Assembly (NCBI GenBank): GCA_002394385.1
Contig: DGTS01000015.1
Span: 140,178-204,177, forward strand
DNA: 64,000 bases
Source of the DNA: Prevotella sp. UBA4330
Lineage (GTDB): Bacteria; Bacteroidota; Bacteroidia; Bacteroidales; Bacteroidaceae
Reading direction: 5' to 3'
The notes beneath the pieces are model-generated. The model was not told the origin of the DNA. It saw nothing but the letters and a program-made list of their open reading frames with translations, and made no database searches. Of the stretch, positions 48,919 through 57,025 are shown in pieces. The number at the start of each line of letters is the position of its first letter. The stretch's first letter is position 1. Position numbers and translations under genes: made by a program.

Positions 48919-51900
48919 TTATTTAACCATATATTTCTTACCGTTCACAATATAAAGTCCCTTAGGAAGACCTTCTACTGATGAAGAGTCGGCACGTACA
49001 ACCTGTCCCTTGATGTTATACACCACGTTCATGTGTGTTATCTGTGCAGGCTTGCCTGTCTCCTCTGCCTCTGCCTGTGCGTTCTCGATGGCTGTGACAA
49101 CGGTGGCCTCGTCAACAACTTCCCACTCGCCGAACACTACGTCGTAGCCTTTGGCTGGTGCTACACTGCTGCTTCCTGCCGACATACCGTCGAGACCCTC
49201 AACGTTTGCAACTGCATCAGCATCTGGAACGATGATTGCGCTGTACTGGCTCCACTTGCCGGCACCCTTGCCCTGTGGTTTCTTGAAGAACTGTGGATAA
49301 ACAGTACCTGGCTTCACTCCGAGGAAGTAAACAGGACCATTCTGTGTAGGCATATCCTGAGCACCCTCGTGACCCTCTACATCTGTTTCTGCAGCGTCGT
49401 TGATGTTACCAATGAAGGTGTACTTGCCACCAGCACCAGTCACAGGGTTCTTCCATACCTCTGCTTCTGCAGTGCTGTCAGCCTCCTTAGAAGTAACAGT
49501 ACGCTCAACCTTCTGCGCGTTTGCAAGATCTGCCAGGGTGCTATAAGTTTTTCCTTCATATTCTTCACCAGGAGTATATTTCTTCACACCTGCTATAGTA
49601 CAATCTTTAGGCTGACCAGCCTTAGCACCGATAGCCGGGTGAATCATATAGGGATGACCGGCGAATACCATCATGTGCATAATGTCATTATATTTTTTTT
49701 GCATCTCCTTCTCTGCATCAGATGCACTAGATCCAGTATGATATGGCCAGTAAACTAAGTCGCCAGTTTTGATATCTTCGTAAGTGTAATAGTTCTTTGT
49801 AGTTTTCGTACCATTAATAGTGAGTTCCACCGTGCGGGTGTGCTCAGATACAATACGCCTATACTCTGCAGAATGATCTTCAGGCATATAACGTGTCTTG
49901 GCAACTTCATCAAAGTGGAACACAAGATTATAGTTATACTCATCTTTTGGATCCTTGAACACCTCAGCACCCTTGAACTCCACAATCTCACACTTCTGAT
50001 TGAATGTGCTGAACAGCGTATTGTCGTCCATATCCCAAGGGAATGCCATGGTGTACCAAGTGTCGTCATACTTCTTGGTATAGATAATCTCCTCGGCATC
50101 GGTTATTCCTTGAAGAGGAATCTGACGCCAAGCCTCGGCTGTAGGCTCGCCTGTAGAACTGTAACCAGCGGCAAGACGGATATAATAATCCTGCTGGTTA
50201 GGCCAGTAGAGGCCACCTTCCGTAGGACCGATTATTGGGGAGGAACCTCCTTTGTTAGTTCCATTTTCCTCATCATACTCATATGAGCCGTATGCATAGA
50301 CAGTGGAAAGCCATCCTGACTGTTCTGCTTTAGCAACTTCCCATGCAGCAAGTTCACTGTCTGCTAGAGAGTTGAGGTTGTCAAGCCATCCCTCGGGAAG
50401 GTTTGCGGTTCCGTTATAGAATGAAGCCATGTTCTCAGGATAGTGGAGTTGAATCATACAGTTGTTTCCACCAATACCTATATTCATGTCTGAAAATTCT
50501 TCCTGATACCACGACAGAGCAGTCTCCATTGGAGTATTCTCGTCATAGTCGGTACCCTTCGTCTTAATAGGAGAGGTGTTGTTGCCGAGAATATTCTTTA
50601 CAGTAAATGTACCGACAATAGTGTTATCAAACGGATTCGTTCCAAGGCAATAAATTTTTGGAACTTTTGCTTCTGATGTTGCCATCACATAGATGTCAGT
50701 AAGGCCGGCACCGTTGAATACACTCTGCTCAAGCAGGTCTACCCCCTCGGGGATTACCAGCTTGTGAAGGCTGACACACCCTGCAAAAGCAGCTGTCTTT
50801 ATAGTCTTGGCAGTTGTAGGAATACGTACCGATTCAAGAGAAGCACAAACATCGAACATATGGGCACTGATTGCATCAACACCCTCAGAAAGGGTCACGT
50901 GCTTAACAGCACTGCTGGCAAACACAAACTCACCAAACGTACACGAACCAGTGAGTGCCTCCATTTCAACGATCTCAAGTTTCTTACAGGTATAGAAAGC
51001 ATAGTCACCAACGCTCTGGATAGTACCAGGAAGTACGAGTTCTTCAAGAGCTGTATCGCAGAACGCACGAACTCCAATACTCTTCAGATTCTCTGGGAAT
51101 GTCACGTTCTTCAGGTTAGGAAGACCTGAGTCACCGTTGGCGTAACAGCAATAATTAGGAATTTTCTCCAAGTTCCTCGGGAATACTATGGTCTCTAACT
51201 GATTGCCATAACTATCCAGCACGCGCAGATGCTTGTAGTCTTCGATAACGGCATCGCTCATATCTATAGACACAAACTGGCACTGCTTATGGTTAACATA
51301 GAAAGCAGGTGTTGCACCTGTGGTTGTAAACGCGTCAGCATCCGTTGACGGCGAGGGGTCGGTAGCATTAGCATGTACCGAAATGTCAGCGTTATTGATG
51401 TTACCAGAAATTATCAGACTATCAGCCACTTCTACATCATAATTATCGAGGCTTGTAGCCTGATAGAGCGTTCCAGGAGTGTTAACGTATGCCACGACTG
51501 TGGTATTTCCACCCTCCTTGGGAACATTGACTGTCTGTGTGGTTGATTCCAGGTCAACATCTTTATTATAAGGAATATCAATAGTTTCATGAGGACCGTC
51601 GTTGTAACTTGCAGGTTTCACAGAACAAGGATTCTCTGTATCTGTGGGATCTGTATAAGTATAATTGTAAGTTGATGTAACGTCGAACTGATAACCTTCA
51701 TTTTGGCTATATACATTTTCGATCATCGCATAGTAACCGTTCGTTTCATCGCCTTGAGCATCTTCATGATAGAATGGCTGTTCCCAACCACCTTTCTTAA
51801 ATGTATAAGAATATTCATAAGTCACTGCTGTAGCCGTTTTGCCAACAAGACCCTGAGTATTACTACCAATCTCCGCGCAATAAAAATCTTGTGTTATTTC

Positions 51901-52734
51901 CAAGGTGTTTTTGTCAATTGCATGGTCTTCAACAGTGATGAGTTGTCCGTTATATTCAACCTTATATTTAGTTATTGGCGTTGCCAGTTTTGTCAACTGT
52001 ACTTTCAGTGGGTTAGGTACAATCTTACCGTCCACAACGTCACTTTCAGCGCATGGAGTCACTTCACCTCCTCCGAACTTTGTGTTTGTATAAGTGAATG
52101 AAGAACTTGTAAGGGTAAGCGGATAAGTAAGGTTGTCAATATGACCTTTGCCATTAGTTACAGTCCCCGTATATACCACATCCTCTGAAGTACAGGGATC
52201 GGTAAAGGTATAAGTGGTTACCTCCTTCTCTTCCATCTCGGCGTCAAGGCTCATGCAAGAACCGAAGTTGGCGTTGCAAGCCTTCAACGAAGCACCGGCG
52301 GCATTCACCTGTTTCTTGGTCAACTGATTGGGCAGAGTAACAGCCTCAATGTTAGAGCCAGCCTTGATGTTTGAAATGTCGGCACCCTCGGCAAGCACAC
52401 TTCCGTCAATGTCCAAAAACTTAGCGCCACTTAGAATCTCGAGAGCCTCAAGGTCATCGTTGTTCAGTATGTTAGGCGTTGAAGTGCTACCAACTTTAAC
52501 ATACTCGGCGCTCTTCAATTGGTCTAAAGTAGCACCATTCCATTGTACGGTAACTGAGTTGTCTCCACTCAGCAGTAGAGCAAGCTCACCAGCCTTTGCG
52601 CCATAGATACCATAACCCGAAGTCGCTGTAGTGCTAGAACCAATATAAACGCTTTCGGTTTTAATGGTAATGGCTGCCCTCATCCCTATGGATATGAAGG
52701 CAATCAACATGAAAAACGTAATAATTCTTTTCAT
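48919..52734 (-). CDS. Large secreted BspA-like leucine-rich-repeat protein
   Basis: 1271 residues. Signal peptide 1-20. An N-terminal region (about 20-480) has Cys/Thr-rich beta segments (YTFTDPCTSEDVVYTGT; YNYTYTDPTDTENPCSV). LRR_5/BspA-type repeats are at about 490-700 (LETIVFPRNLEKIPNYCC, LKNVTFPENLKSIGVRAF, LEELVLPGTIQSVGDYAF, VKHVTLSEGVDAISAHMF, LESVRIPTTAKTIKTAAF, LHKLVIPEGVDLLEQSVF). A long beta-rich C-terminal region follows, and the chain ends in VYNIKGQVVRAD and GLYIVNGKKYMVK. BspA-type proteins are surface adhesins; the target here is unknown. It has a long leader and is co-oriented with the 77-aa peptide gene. Confidence 0.85.
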   Translation of the reverse strand: MKRIITFFMLIAFISIGMRAAITIKTESVYIGSSTTATSGYGIYGAKAGELALLLSGDNSVTVQWNGATLDQLKSAEYVKVGSTSTPNILNNDDLEALEILSGAKFLDIDGSVLAEGADISNIKAGSNIEAVTLPNQLTKKQVNAAGASLKACNANFGSCMSLDAEMEEKEVTTYTFTDPCTSEDVVYTGTVTNGKGHIDNLTYPLTLTSSSFTYTNTKFGGGEVTPCAESDVVDGKIVPNPLKVQLTKLATPITKYKVEYNGQLITVEDHAIDKNTLEITQDFYCAEIGSNTQGLVGKTATAVTYEYSYTFKKGGWEQPFYHEDAQGDETNGYYAMIENVYSQNEGYQFDVTSTYNYTYTDPTDTENPCSVKPASYNDGPHETIDIPYNKDVDLESTTQTVNVPKEGGNTTVVAYVNTPGTLYQATSLDNYDVEVADSLIISGNINNADISVHANATDPSPSTDADAFTTTGATPAFYVNHKQCQFVSIDMSDAVIEDYKHLRVLDSYGNQLETIVFPRNLEKIPNYCCYANGDSGLPNLKNVTFPENLKSIGVRAFCDTALEELVLPGTIQSVGDYAFYTCKKLEIVEMEALTGSCTFGEFVFASSAVKHVTLSEGVDAISAHMFDVCASLESVRIPTTAKTIKTAAFAGCVSLHKLVIPEGVDLLEQSVFNGAGLTDIYVMATSEAKVPKIYCLGTNPFDNTIVGTFTVKNILGNNTSPIKTKGTDYDENTPMETALSWYQEEFSDMNIGIGGNNCMIQLHYPENMASFYNGTANLPEGWLDNLNSLADSELAAWEVAKAEQSGWLSTVYAYGSYEYDEENGTNKGGSSPIIGPTEGGLYWPNQQDYYIRLAAGYSSTGEPTAEAWRQIPLQGITDAEEIIYTKKYDDTWYTMAFPWDMDDNTLFSTFNQKCEIVEFKGAEVFKDPKDEYNYNLVFHFDEVAKTRYMPEDHSAEYRRIVSEHTRTVELTINGTKTTKNYYTYEDIKTGDLVYWPYHTGSSASDAEKEMQKKYNDIMHMMVFAGHPYMIHPAIGAKAGQPKDCTIAGVKKYTPGEEYEGKTYSTLADLANAQKVERTVTSKEADSTAEAEVWKNPVTGAGGKYTFIGNINDAAETDVEGHEGAQDMPTQNGPVYFLGVKPGTVYPQFFKKPQGKGAGKWSQYSAIIVPDADAVANVEGLDGMSAGSSSVAPAKGYDVVFGEWEVVDEATVVTAIENAQAEAEETGKPAQITHMNVVYNIKGQVVRADSSSVEGLPKGLYIVNGKKYMVK

Positions 52735-53031
52735 TTTAAGTTATTTTGTTAGTATTGTAATTATTCGTAAGAGCGTAGCAACTTCGGCGAGAGCCTTGTA
52801 GTAACGTAAGAGGGTTGCGGCACGGAGGTGAGACATAGGGTTGCATGCTCGCGCGTACCTTATATTATTATATAGAGCAGGGATGCCGTGTGAGTTATTC
52901 TTATCAGTTAAGTTATTTATATAGCAGTTATCACTTTCGATATGTCCGCTGCCCTTATATTCATCTGGTTGTAGTTTATCCTAATCGAGGAATTATCAAG
53001 TCCTCATTATGGAATTCATACAAATCGGCTG

Positions 53032-53039
53032 CAAATTTA
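53032..53039 (-). promoter_or_regulatory. Likely -7 element of the LRR protein gene
   Basis: TAAATTTG followed by C on the minus strand. If used, the leader to ATG 52734 would be nearly 300 nt. The interval 52735-53030 contains no gene. Confidence 0.4.
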
Positions 53040-53154
53040 CAAAGTTTAATTATAATATGAAAGAAATCGGAGACAAAAATATCGGAAACCCTCATTTTTA
53101 ACATTTGTTTTGTCGCCGCAAACGTTTACATGTAAAAACTTTTAACTGTTACGC

Positions 53155-53205
53155 TGGACAGAAAGACATGGTTAAGACATAAAGACATATTTTGGACAAA
53201 AAGAC
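53155..53205 (+). repeat. Short GACAGAAAGACAT array
   Basis: GACAGAAAGACAT, GACATAAAGACATA and GACAAAAAGACA copies in series, related to the arrays at 2516-2737 and 45.3-48 kb. It is followed to 53450 by CTACGGACTTCAAGGACT-type repeats and no gene. Confidence 0.65.
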
Positions 53206-53450
53206 AAAAAACAAATTATACAAATTATTTCCAATCGCTCTACGGACTTCAAGGACTATTAGGACTACGAATTAAACTAATTATACTAATTTCTTTCCAT
53301 TTGCTCTACGGACTTCAGGGACTTCGGGGACTACGCGCTCGGCTTTGCCGCTTTTACAAAGGCGATAGCCGACTAAAAGAATTATACTAATTATTCTAAT
53401 TTCTTTCCAATTGCTCCACGGACTTCAAGGATTTTAGGGACTACGCCCCA

Positions 53451-53611
53451 AAGTCCCCCTCGCACCTTGGAGAGGGGATAGGGGTGAGGCTTCGGGGCCT
53501 GTGTGGGGTCGGTGATATCAAGAAGAAGAGAGAAGAAGATAAAGAGATCGAAGAAGTTGTGTGGGAAAAACACTGACCCCACCCCTGCCCCTCCCCTACA
53601 GGGGCGGGGAG
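53451..53611. repeat. Composite GC-rich inverted-repeat element, copy 2
   Basis: Same order as 42964-43119: CTTGGAGAGGGGATAGGGGT palindrome, GTGGGGTCGGTGATATCAAG arm, AG-rich middle, CACTGACCCCACCCC arm and CCCCTACAGGGGCGGGGAG palindrome. It is followed by CCACAGCAAATGGGA, which also occurs in the Fic-region units. Confidence 0.7.
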
Positions 53612-53670
53612 TCCACAGCAAATGGGATAGTGTTTCAAAAGAAGTCATACGCAACGTTTCCTAGCCCCCA

Positions 53671-53823
53671 AAGTCTCACTCGCATCTTGGAGAGGGGATA
53701 GGGGTGAGGCTTCGGGGCCTGAGTGGGGTCGGTGATATCAAGAAGAAGATAAAGAGATGGAAGAATTTGTGTGGAAAAAAAACGCTGACCCCACCCCTGC
53801 CCCTCCCCTACAGGGGCGGGGAG
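53671..53823. repeat. Composite GC-rich inverted-repeat element, copy 3
   Basis: A direct repeat of the element at 53451-53611 with a shorter AG-rich middle. A partial fourth copy (CCACTTGGAGAGGGGATAGG) follows at about 53879-53932. No gene lies in 53040-54033. Confidence 0.7.
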
Positions 53824-53958
53824 TCCACAGCAAATGGGATGGTGTTTCAAAAGAAGTCATACGCAACATTTCCCCGCCCCCAAAGTCCCCCTCGCCACTT
53901 GGAGAGGGGATAGGGGTGAGGCTGTTGGGGATAGATATTTTATAATTACAAAAGAAAT

Positions 53959-53985
53959 GGGTGCTTGTTCCGAGGAACAGCACCC
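53959..53985 (-). terminator. Terminator after the ferredoxin gene
   Basis: GGGTGCTGTTCC and GGAACAAGCACCC pair with one bulged base around a 2-nt loop; on the minus strand ATTTCTTTTG follows. It lies 48 bp after the ferredoxin stop. Confidence 0.65.
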
Positions 53986-54033
53986 AAAAGTCATGTCTAA
54001 CAATTAATCTTTTCCCGTAAAGGGATAGGATCC

Positions 54034-54201
54034 TTAAGGAAGGGAGATTGCCTCAGATGGGCAAACACCTGCACAAGTACCACATTCTGTGCACTCGTCT
54101 GGGTTGATTGAATAACGCTCGCCCTCAGAGATTGCTCCTACTGGGCACTCATCGATACATGTACCGCATGCGATACAGTCTTCACCAATTACGTAAGCCA
54201 T
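54034..54201 (-). CDS. Small 2[4Fe-4S] ferredoxin
   Basis: 55 residues encoded from ATG 54201. Two complete cluster motifs are present: Cys9-x2-Cys12-x2-Cys15-x3-Cys19-Pro and Cys37-x2-Cys40-x2-Cys43-x3-Cys47-Pro. This is the clostridial-type bacterial ferredoxin, a low-potential cytosolic electron carrier for enzymes such as pyruvate:ferredoxin oxidoreductase or Rnf. The length is exact for the family. The gene stands alone with its own terminator and -7 element, and a 16-bp palindrome lies upstream of its promoter. Confidence 0.95.
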   Translation of the reverse strand: MAYVIGEDCIACGTCIDECPVGAISEGERYSINPDECTECGTCAGVCPSEAISLP

Positions 54202-54251
54202 AATTAATTTAAATTTATTTGTTAATAATGTTATTTACAGTTTCATCGTTG

Positions 54252-54259
54252 CAAAGATA
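54252..54259 (-). promoter_or_regulatory. Likely -7 element of the ferredoxin gene
   Basis: TATCTTTG followed by C on the minus strand, 50 bp before ATG 54201. Confidence 0.55.
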
Positions 54260-54276
54260 GAAAAATATCCATTACG

Positions 54277-54292
54277 TACCTAATATTAGGTA
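54277..54292. promoter_or_regulatory. Perfect palindrome TACCTAATATTAGGTA between ferredoxin and porT
   Basis: A 16-bp self-complementary sequence at the -33 position of the ferredoxin promoter and upstream of porT, so it could be an operator for either gene. The regulator is unknown. Confidence 0.55.
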
Positions 54293-54410
54293 TTAGTTTT
54301 TACATAAATTAACAGAAAACTCATTCGAGCAATACCAAGAAATGATGAACGACACGGAGAATTGCGTCTCAAGGCAATGCAATAATAAAAGGAAAGTGCC
54401 GTTATATATA

Positions 54411-55157
54411 ATGATGAAAAGGATAATAACATATTCAATTATAACGGTGATGTGCGCCGTGAGCGCCATCGCACAGGAGCGGACCGTGGAGAACCGCCCC
54501 TATACCGACCTGCGCCCGTTCCACTTCGGTGTGCTTGTGGGCACTCATTTGCAGGACATCGAGTTTACAAATGTCGGTCCGCAGGTGATAACAACAGAGG
54601 ACGGGAGCGTGGATGCTCTGGTGACCTGCGACCAGGACCGCTGGGATGCTGGCTTCAACGTCGGTGTGCTGGGCGAGTTCCGTCTGGGCACCTACTTCGC
54701 CATGCGCGTGGCACCGGCGATGTACTTCGGAACGAAGCACTTCACCTTCCGCAACCACAAGGAGACTCTGGAGGACGGCAGACCCATTGAGCAGCGGCAG
54801 GAACTGAAGACGGCATACGTATCATGCGCTTTCGACCTTATCTTCAGCGCGAAACGCTTCAACAACCATCGTCCATACATGATGCTGGGACTGAACCCCA
54901 TGCTCAATCTCTCGAACAAGGACGACGACTATCTGAAGATGAAGAAATATGATGTCTTTCTGGAAGCGGGACTGGGATGCGACTTCTACCTTCCCTTCTT
55001 TAAGTTGCGCCCCGAACTGAAGTTCGCATACGGTCTTACCAACTGTCTCGACACCGACCACGGCAACCACCTGAAAGACAAGAACATGCTGAAATACACC
55101 AACTCGGTGAACAAAGGACGCAGCAAGATGATTGTCCTCACATTCTACTTTGAATAG
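54411..55157 (+). CDS. porT: PorT-family outer-membrane beta-barrel protein
   Basis: 248 residues from ATG 54411. Signal peptide 1-21 (CAVSAIAQ). Then an eight-strand-type barrel: NRPYTDLRPFHFGVLVGTH (about 27-45), WDAGFNVGVLGEFRLGTYFAMRVAPAMYFG, YMMLGLNPMLNLS, YDVFLEAGLGCDFYLPFFKLRPELKFAYGL in parts, and the terminal MIVLTFYFE. The RPFHFG start and RPELKF block are typical of PorT, a component linked to the type IX secretion system. The frame is open upstream to 54342 but the signal peptide fixes the start. It is divergent from the ferredoxin gene. Confidence 0.8.
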   Translation: MMKRIITYSIITVMCAVSAIAQERTVENRPYTDLRPFHFGVLVGTHLQDIEFTNVGPQVITTEDGSVDALVTCDQDRWDAGFNVGVLGEFRLGTYFAMRVAPAMYFGTKHFTFRNHKETLEDGRPIEQRQELKTAYVSCAFDLIFSAKRFNNHRPYMMLGLNPMLNLSNKDDDYLKMKKYDVFLEAGLGCDFYLPFFKLRPELKFAYGLTNCLDTDHGNHLKDKNMLKYTNSVNKGRSKMIVLTFYFE

Positions 55158-55167
55158 TTCTCATATA

Positions 55168-55281
55168 GCGGAGAACTGAGAATGGAGAATGTAGAGTTAT
55201 GATTACCTTTCAAGGACTGGCCATAAGGTATGGCTTATAGTGATAATCATAATTCTACATTCTACATTTTCCTTTCTACAT
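55168..55281. repeat. Palindromic element left of the toxin-antitoxin pair
   Basis: GGAGAACTGAGAATGGAGAA followed by TGTAGAGTTATGATTACC forms the left arm, and GATAATCATAATTCTACATT with CTACATTTTCC the right arm. A near copy lies at 56017-56160 on the other side of the toxin-antitoxin genes. Confidence 0.75.
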
Positions 55282-55310
55282 TAGTTATTATGTGTTATCC
55301 TTCCCAATTA

Positions 55311-55342
55311 TTTGCATAATTGGAAGAAATTTATTACTTTTG
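55311..55342 (+). promoter_or_regulatory. Promoter of the toxin-antitoxin operon
   Basis: TTTG (55311-55314) and TACTTTTG (55335-55342) with a 20-nt spacer. The -7 box ends 4 bp before ATG 55347, so the mRNA may be leaderless or nearly so. Confidence 0.75.
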
Positions 55343-55346
55343 CGGC

Positions 55347-55700
55347 ATGAATGACAGAATTAGAACAGCAACATATACTAAGGAGTTTGACGAATACTAT
55401 CAGAACTTGCCTCAAAAGATAAGAGACAAATATGACTACGTGTTCGAAATCATGCTTACAAAATATGTTGTTAGTACGAAATTTGTGAAGCGTCTTGAGA
55501 AAACTGAGTTTTATGAGATGCGCGTGTCTGTCGGTAACAATGAGCATCGCACTGTGCTATTTGCCATTGACTCAGACAATTTTATGGAATGTCATCGTAT
55601 GGTGATGCTCAACTCTTTTGTTGAAAAGGGTTCTAAGCAGTATCATGCAGAGATTAAGAAAGCAGAACGATTATTAAAAGAATGGGAGGACAGTTTATGA
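55347..55700 (+). CDS. higB: RelE/HigB-type (Gp49-like) toxin
   Basis: 117 residues of the phage Gp49-like/HigB family within the RelE superfamily: ATYTKEFDEYYQNLPQKIRDKYDYVFEIM at the start, KFVKRLEKTEFYEMRVSVGNNEHRTVLFAIDSD in the middle (basic and aromatic residues of a ribosome-dependent RNase) and LLNSFVEKGSKQY-like MLNSFVEKGSKQYHAEIKKAERLL at the end. It would cleave mRNA when free of its antitoxin. It overlaps the antitoxin gene by 4 bp (ATGA). The toxin-first order is the HigBA arrangement. Both flanks carry homologous palindromic repeats. Confidence 0.85.
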   Translation: MNDRIRTATYTKEFDEYYQNLPQKIRDKYDYVFEIMLTKYVVSTKFVKRLEKTEFYEMRVSVGNNEHRTVLFAIDSDNFMECHRMVMLNSFVEKGSKQYHAEIKKAERLLKEWEDSL

Positions 55701-56008
55701 TAAAGATTAGTGATGAAAAGTGGGCAAAATTGCCACAGATTGATGACCGATTGACGGAGAAATATGGTCCTGTGGGTTCACCACAGCGTAAGGAGTTCCA
55801 GGCAAAGGCTGAAGCGTGGTACTATGCCGAGTTGTTGCGTGATGAGCGCAAACGGCAGAAACTGACGCAACAAGAACTGGGTGAGCGTATCGGAAAAAAA
55901 CGCGAGTATATCTCTTCTCTGGAGCAAGGCAAGACGGACATGCAACTCTCAACCTTCATGCTTATTGCCAATGCATTAGGTCTGAAATTCTCATTAGTAG
56001 TCGGATAG
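55697..56008 (+). CDS. higA: HigA-type antitoxin with XRE helix-turn-helix
   Basis: 103 residues. Residues 1-50 are a polar N-terminal part (KISDEKWAKLPQIDDRLTEKYG). The HTH is at about 55-100 (KLTQQELGERIGKKREYISSLEQGK, with TFMLIANALGLKF). It should neutralize the toxin and repress the shared promoter. The start ATG at 55697 overlaps the toxin stop, a sign of translational coupling. An upstream in-frame ATG at 55682 is less likely. Confidence 0.85.
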   Translation: MIKISDEKWAKLPQIDDRLTEKYGPVGSPQRKEFQAKAEAWYYAELLRDERKRQKLTQQELGERIGKKREYISSLEQGKTDMQLSTFMLIANALGLKFSLVVG

Positions 56009-56016
56009 AATTTTAA

Positions 56017-56160
56017 GTGGAGAACTGAGAATGTAGAATGTAGAATTATGATTACCTTACAAGAACAAGCCTTGGTGCATGGCTCATAGTGGTAATCATA
56101 ATTCTACATTCTACATTCTCCATTACCAATTCTACACTCTACACTCTCAGTTCTACACTA
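56017..56160. repeat. Palindromic element right of the toxin-antitoxin pair
   Basis: GGAGAACTGAGAATGTAGAA and ATTATGATTACC pair with GGTAATCATAATTCTACATT and following TCTACACTCTCAGTTCTACA, giving a long imperfect hairpin. It is homologous to 55168-55281. It may also terminate the toxin-antitoxin mRNA and the convergent nucleotidase mRNA. Confidence 0.75.
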
Positions 56161-56163
56161 TTA

Positions 56164-57018
56164 TCATTTCTTATCAAGGTTAAGTGTCAGTTTTCCGACG
56201 AAGATGGCATGCTTGCCGTTCTGGTCAACGGGGACTTTTTTGCCATCGAGGTCGGTGACATACTCAAGACTGTTGAAATAGGTGTGCGAGTGACCGCCGA
56301 GCACGAGGTCGATGCCGCGTGTGTTTGCAATGGCGCGGTTATCGTCGGTGGAAGCCTTCTTGCTCATATCCCATCCGAGATGCGAGATGCAAATCACGAG
56401 GTCGCACTTCTTGACGTTCCTCAGATAGTCGGTCCAGCGCTGAGCCTCAACAGCAGGATCGAGATACTTCACCCCCTCGCAGTTATGGTCGAAGACAAGT
56501 CCTTTGAGCGGCGGGCACAGTCCGAAGAGTCCTATCTTCACCCCGTCGCGCTTGATGATGGTATATGGTTTCACGATACCTTCGAGCACTGTGCCGGTGA
56601 AGTCGTAGTTTGAACACACGATGGGGAAATCGGCCATCTTGAATATCCTTGCCATGTTCTCCATGCCAAAGTCGAACTCATGGTTGCCTATTGTCGCCGC
56701 GTCATACTTCATCATGTTCATCAGTTTCACCTCCACCTCGCCTTGGTATATACTATAATAAGGAGAGCCTTGCGAGAAGTCGCCGCTGTCGATGAGCAGC
56801 AGTCGCGGTGCCTTGGCACGCTCTTCCTCAATCATCTTGAGGCGACGCAGATAGCCACCACGTCCCGCCACGAGCGTGTCGGCAAGTGTTGAATTCAGCG
56901 GATATACCGTACTGTGAGTATCATTGGTATGCAATATCACGAGTTGTTTGTCCTGTGCCAGCGCTGTTGTGCATGATACGATGCACATCATGGCGGCGAT
57001 TATTGTTTTTCTTATCAT
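56164..57018 (-). CDS. 5'-nucleotidase/metallophosphoesterase, catalytic half
   Basis: 284 residues. Signal peptide 1-21 (TTALAQ). It holds the calcineurin-like catalytic domain of the UshA/5'-nucleotidase family: HTNDTH (about 29-34), IDSGDFSQGSP (about 76), TIGNHEFDFG (about 109), ISHLGWD and LGGHSHTYF (about 238-246). All metal ligands appear present. The C-terminal substrate-binding half is encoded separately 7 bp upstream. The pair probably releases nucleosides and phosphate from nucleotides in the periplasm. Confidence 0.88.
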   Translation of the reverse strand: MIRKTIIAAMMCIVSCTTALAQDKQLVILHTNDTHSTVYPLNSTLADTLVAGRGGYLRRLKMIEEERAKAPRLLLIDSGDFSQGSPYYSIYQGEVEVKLMNMMKYDAATIGNHEFDFGMENMARIFKMADFPIVCSNYDFTGTVLEGIVKPYTIIKRDGVKIGLFGLCPPLKGLVFDHNCEGVKYLDPAVEAQRWTDYLRNVKKCDLVICISHLGWDMSKKASTDDNRAIANTRGIDLVLGGHSHTYFNSLEYVTDLDGKKVPVDQNGKHAIFVGKLTLNLDKK

Positions 57019-57025
57019 GGCGCTA

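Noticed and set aside
53391..53983. Open frames with PRPCRGGAGVG-type peptides (also at 42926-43269 and 13294-13476)
   Set aside because: They are translations of the GC-rich palindromic repeats, occur in several frames and are not genes.
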